This document shows positions 5,159-8,004 of a stretch of DNA of 8,004 nt, one piece after another. Location: contig SPBQ01000092.1 of assembly GCA_004525875.1 (NCBI GenBank), positions 1 through 8,004 of the forward strand, read 5' to 3'. Each line of letters starts with the position of its first letter. Position 1 is the stretch's first letter. The translations under genes were made by a program, and so were the position numbers. This DNA is from Myxococcales bacterium. Lineage in GTDB: Bacteria; Desulfobacterota_B; Binatia; UBA1149; SPBQ01. The notes beneath the pieces were generated by a model, which ran no database searches, was not told the origin of the DNA, and was given only the letters and a program-made list of their open reading frames with translations.

Positions 5159-6814
5159 TCAAGGGCGATCCTCCTCGGGTTTCGAGCGACGGACGCTGAG
5201 CAACACGTGGCGAGAGTTTGATGCGAGCTCGCTGGCCCTGCCCTCCTTCAACACCGCGTCGAGATCGCCGAGGCGCGCGGGCTTGGACAGCAGCAGAGCG
5301 CCGGCGAGGTCACCGAGCTCGGCCGGGGATCTCTTTCCATAGAAGACCTCGAGCGGCCGACGACTGTAGAACAGAAATGAGTATGGCTGAACACGATAGC
5401 TCAGCGCTCGCGCGCTAGGATCGTGTTGCTGCGCCACGAGGGCCAGGTCGCGATCGCTCGCGTACCTCCCGAGCGCCCCGGCCGCAAACAGATTCACCGC
5501 CAGTACGCTGAGGGTCGCACCGCCGCAGAGCACCGAAAGGCCGTGAGCGGTCGAGCGGATCATTCGCGGCCGGAGCAGAACGATCCCACCGCACAGCGTC
5601 AGCGGAACGAACAGTGTGCAGACTGCGGACTCCTCCGGGGCGTACCACGCGAGGAGCGCCACCCCCACCGGAACGACCAACGCGGAGGCGACGGCCGCGA
5701 GCTTCAGCTGCGCCCTCCCCCGTCCGGCTCGACCGGCCGCCACCCACCATGCCGTCAGCACGGCCGCGACCGGAAACGCCGGCAGCACGTACGTGGCAAG
5801 CTTACCGCTTGAGAGAGAGAAGAACACGACGATCCACAGACAGCACATCGCCAGATACCGCGGACCGGCATCCGGCGCCCGCAGCGCGGCCACGATCGAG
5901 GCGGGCACGTGGAACGTCCAGGGCAGCAGTCCGGCGGCCAGGACCGGAACGAAGAACAGCAACGGCTCGGGATGGAACACACTGCTGTCGCCGAAGAATC
6001 GTTGGAAATTGTGCACCATCAGAAACTCGGCCACGTACTCCGGTGCCACCATCCACGCGGGCACCAGCCAGGCGCCCACCATCACCACGCACGTGATCGC
6101 CCCTCGAACCGGCTCGGCATCGGCCAGCCGTCGAGGACTCATGGCGAGCGTCGCCAGCCCCGGCACGCCGAGCAGCACCAGGGCGACCGGCCCCTTGGCC
6201 AGAACCGCGAGACCGGCGACGACGTACGCCAGCCGGAGCAAGACGCGCCCACCTCCGTCGAACCAGCCAGCGATCATCATCGCCGCGGTCGAAACAAGGA
6301 ACGTGAACGGTGCGTCGAAACCCGCGAACCGTCCGACGAGCACGAAGAATCCGCAGGACCCGAGGAGCAGCGCTGCCAGAAGACCTCGCCTCACCCCGCG
6401 CCGTGAGGCGAACCAGTACACGGCCAGCAACGTGAGCCACGCGCACAGAGCCGGCACCAAACGCGCGGCCGTCTCGTTCACGCCCAGCAGCCGGTAACAG
6501 ACCCCCATCAGGAGGTAGAACGGCGACAGCTTGTGCCGGTAGGGCTCCAGAGTGAGCGTGGGCTCGACCCACGCACCGCTCTCGAGCATCTCGAGCGCAG
6601 CCAGAGCGTGTCGTGCCTCGTCCGGGTCCAGCAGAGGGGCCGCCCCGAGCCGCGCGCCCACCAGCACGCCTGCGAGCAACGCGACTAGCGCGAGCCCTCG
6701 CCAACGCGCGCCGCCGCCGGACAACGCCCCATCGACGTCGGCCGGCGAACCAGGATTCGGGTCCGACGCCGGGCCGGGGCACGGACCCGGCTTGCCCACA
6801 GATGTCGCCTCCAT
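5159..6814 (-). CDS. ArnT-like integral membrane glycosyltransferase (GT83/GT39 superfamily)
   Basis: This 551-residue polytopic protein has about 12 membrane segments from residue 39 to 447 and a soluble C-terminal part of about 100 residues. ArnT-type enzymes transfer a sugar from a polyprenyl-phosphate carrier to lipid A or another periplasmic acceptor. Diagnostic motifs are PLLDPDEARHA (60-70), with the acidic Asp65-Glu66 of the first periplasmic loop, then LESGAWVEPTL (77-87), LAKGPVAL (205-212), HNFQRFFG (268-275), and SSGKLATYVLPAFP (335-348), which is close to the family consensus. The usual KPPL after the first loop is replaced by KLSPF (95-99). The N-terminal 36 residues are Gly/Pro-rich with no Shine-Dalgarno, so the true start could be the GTG at codon 6 (6799) or further in. 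Its start is 15 bp from the divergent SCP2 gene. No other lipid A modification genes are in the window, so aminoarabinose transfer to lipid A is not implied. Confidence 0.88.
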   Translation of the reverse strand: MEATSVGKPGPCPGPASDPNPGSPADVDGALSGGGARWRGLALVALLAGVLVGARLGAAPLLDPDEARHALAALEMLESGAWVEPTLTLEPYRHKLSPFYLLMGVCYRLLGVNETAARLVPALCAWLTLLAVYWFASRRGVRRGLLAALLLGSCGFFVLVGRFAGFDAPFTFLVSTAAMMIAGWFDGGGRVLLRLAYVVAGLAVLAKGPVALVLLGVPGLATLAMSPRRLADAEPVRGAITCVVMVGAWLVPAWMVAPEYVAEFLMVHNFQRFFGDSSVFHPEPLLFFVPVLAAGLLPWTFHVPASIVAALRAPDAGPRYLAMCCLWIVVFFSLSSGKLATYVLPAFPVAAVLTAWWVAAGRAGRGRAQLKLAAVASALVVPVGVALLAWYAPEESAVCTLFVPLTLCGGIVLLRPRMIRSTAHGLSVLCGGATLSVLAVNLFAAGALGRYASDRDLALVAQQHDPSARALSYRVQPYSFLFYSRRPLEVFYGKRSPAELGDLAGALLLSKPARLGDLDAVLKEGRASELASNSRHVLLSVRRSKPEEDRP

Positions 6815-6820
6815 TAAAGA
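6792..6820 (+). promoter_or_regulatory. Possible promoter of the SCP2 gene, inside the divergent gene's 5' end
   Basis: TTGCCC (6792-6797) and TAAAGA (6815-6820) are separated by 17 bp on the plus strand. The matches to consensus are 4 of 6 and 3 of 6. Initiation would fall at about 6827-6830, at or next to the ATG, matching the lack of a Shine-Dalgarno. The -35 would lie within the glycosyltransferase reading frame if that gene starts at 6814. Confidence 0.25.
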
Positions 6821-6829
6821 CTGGGCGCT

Positions 6830-7198
6830 ATGAATACCCCCGAGCAGGTCGAGGAGCGAAGCCCGGCCGAGAGAATAGAGGAAATCTTCAACGCCTTCGA
6901 GACCGCCGGTGCCGTCGGACCCGAGAAGGACGTGGCTTATCTGTTCGATTTACAGGGCGAGGACGGTGGGCAGTTCCTGCTGAAGGTTGGAGCCGGCGGC
7001 GTACAACGCGCGGAGGCCGGAGCCGCGGACGTGGACCTCAGTGTGAAGCTTTCGGTCAGCGACTTCCTGGCGATCGCCGACGGGAACTTCGATGGTCGTC
7101 TGGCGGTGGCCAGCGAACGCATCGAGTTTAGTGGCGACATGACCGCCGCCGAATCGTTGCTGTCCTGGATCGAAGCGGCGACTCACCCCGAGGAATAA
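6830..7198 (+). CDS. SCP2 sterol-binding/lipid-carrier domain protein
   Basis: This is a 122-residue stand-alone SCP2 (sterol carrier protein 2) domain, a small cytoplasmic fold with a hydrophobic cavity that binds fatty acyl chains or other lipids. Visible family features are YLFDLQGEDGGQFLLKV (37-53), ADVDLSVKLSVSDFLAIADG (66-85), the strand DGRLAVASERIEFSGDM (88-104) and a last helix AAESLLSWIEAA (106-117). The length is normal for a bacterial single-domain SCP2 protein. The start is secure because no other Met, GTG or TTG start lies near the N-terminus. No signal peptide is present, so it is probably cytoplasmic. It is the only plus-strand gene, divergent from the glycosyltransferase and convergent with the response regulator. 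Its ligand cannot be read from the sequence. Confidence 0.9.
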   Translation: MNTPEQVEERSPAERIEEIFNAFETAGAVGPEKDVAYLFDLQGEDGGQFLLKVGAGGVQRAEAGAADVDLSVKLSVSDFLAIADGNFDGRLAVASERIEFSGDMTAAESLLSWIEAATHPEE

Positions 7199-7229
7199 GC
7201 AGCCGCTTACGGCACCATCGCCGACGTGA

Positions 7230-7679
<450 letters not shown>

Positions 7680-7722
7680 CTTCGTTCCCTCGGAGGAGTC
7701 CATCATCACTCCCATCCCTGAA

Positions 7723-7728
7723 ATTATG
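7723..7728 (-). promoter_or_regulatory. Candidate -10 element of the response regulator gene
   Basis: On the minus strand the hexamer reads CATAAT, 5 of 6 to TATAAT, in an otherwise GC-rich stretch. No convincing -35 lies 16-18 bp upstream, so an activator may be needed if this is the promoter. Initiation near 7716 would give a leader of 37 nt to the 7679 ATG, or 13 nt to the 7703 ATG. Confidence 0.35.
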
Positions 7729-7812
7729 TTGCCACCTAAGCCGGGCCACCCGCTACCGCGAACTACGCTGCGTCGTACAAAGCCGTCCCCAACCGTCCAG
7801 GTTCGTCGCTTT

Positions 7813-7835
7813 TGTAACGCTGCTGCGTGTAACGC
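7813..7835. repeat. Tandem direct repeat TGTAACGC, 15-bp period
   Basis: TGTAACGC occurs at 7813-7820 and again at 7828-7835. The 15-mers starting at each copy agree at 12 of 15 positions (shared core TGTAACGC-N-GCT). The repeat is about 85-110 bp upstream of the candidate -10 of the response regulator gene, where an activator could bind. Confidence 0.4.
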
Positions 7836-7941
7836 CGCTCGAGTGTTCGGGCCGTTCTGATGCGGCCTCTCGTCGTTTGTCGCCGGAGATACGGGCCGCA
7901 CGACGTAGGGGACTTGCACAACGCGTGCCAGGACCCGGCGA

Positions 7942-7974
7942 CAGGAGTGGGGTTTCAACGAGCCCCTAGTCCTG
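7942..7974. repeat. Two-step hairpin near the right edge
   Basis: CAGGA (7942-7946) pairs with TCCTG (7970-7974), and GGGG (7949-7952) with CCCC (7963-7966). The two helices are separated by a 2/3-nt internal loop and close a 10-nt loop. No T-tract flanks it on either strand. It could be a factor-dependent terminator of a gene beyond the right edge, or have no function. Confidence 0.3.
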
Positions 7975-8004
7975 CTCCGTCCAGCTCGGACGTGATTTAT
8001 CCAG

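Larger units (their letters stand above)
7680..8004. other. 325-bp region without a recognisable gene, upstream of the response regulator
   Basis: No reading frame here looks coding. The minus-strand frame continuing from the receiver to 7958 and the plus-strand frame at 7492-7860 both have arginine-rich or low-complexity translations with no family resemblance. The region holds the candidate -10 at 7723-7728, the tandem repeat at 7813-7835 and the hairpin at 7942-7974. I see no tRNA, no insertion-sequence end and no CRISPR repeat. Confidence 0.6.

Noticed and set aside
5616..6782. Open frames on both strands inside the glycosyltransferase (plus 5616-6497, minus 5802-6782)
   Set aside because: Both are shadows with low-complexity Ala/Arg/Thr translations. 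The glycosyltransferase frame has all ArnT-family motifs through the same region.
7716..7738. Sigma-54-like element TGGCAAC-ATAA-TTTCA (minus strand) before the receiver gene
   Set aside because: The -24 half is fair, but the invariant GC of the -12 half is TC, so it does not meet the sigma-54 consensus.
7680..7958. N-terminal extension of the response regulator frame to 242 residues
   Set aside because: The extra 93 residues show no conserved pattern, the receiver fold begins just after 7679, and Shine-Dalgarno sequences precede the ATGs at 7679 and 7703 but not the upstream one.

Overview
The window is high-GC DNA from a Gram-negative bacterium. The signs are a lipoprotein signal peptide, a periplasmic RND porter and an ArnT-type periplasmic glycosyltransferase. 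The mix of a GldA-like ABC ATPase, an MMPL-class RND exporter, an SCP2 protein and a lone receiver protein would fit an uncultured deltaproteobacterial, myxococcal or gammaproteobacterial lineage. The sequence alone does not fix the taxon, and the assignment is inference.

Layout: five genes lie on the minus strand, read from right to left. They are an ArnT-like membrane glycosyltransferase (5159-6814), a small secreted NTF2-like protein (4624-5094), a YCF48/BNR-type beta-propeller lipoprotein (3312-4448), an 890-residue MMPL/RND transporter (626-3298), and the N-terminal 146 residues of an ABC transporter ATPase that runs off the left edge (1-440). On the plus strand, starting only 15 bp from the glycosyltransferase start, is an SCP2-type lipid-carrier protein (6830-7198). 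It converges on a minus-strand single-domain response regulator (7230-7679). The last 325 bases hold the upstream region of that regulator and no recognisable gene.

The most coherent unit is the propeller lipoprotein plus RND pair. The two genes are separated by 13 nt, and the RND gene has its own good Shine-Dalgarno sequence. In front of the pair is a promoter-like element with a perfect TTGACA, and a near-perfect 16-bp palindrome covers its -10. A GC-rich hairpin closes the unit before the ABC gene. The RND protein is unusual because a PDZ domain of about 95 residues is inserted in its first periplasmic loop, just before TM2. A reasonable model is a lipid or hydrophobic-molecule exporter of the inner membrane whose periplasmic part is assisted by a membrane-anchored beta-propeller and regulated, or docked to a partner, through the PDZ domain. 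The substrate is unknown. The neighbouring SCP2 protein, ArnT-like enzyme and ABC ATPase all fit an envelope or lipid theme, but nothing in the sequence proves they work with the exporter.
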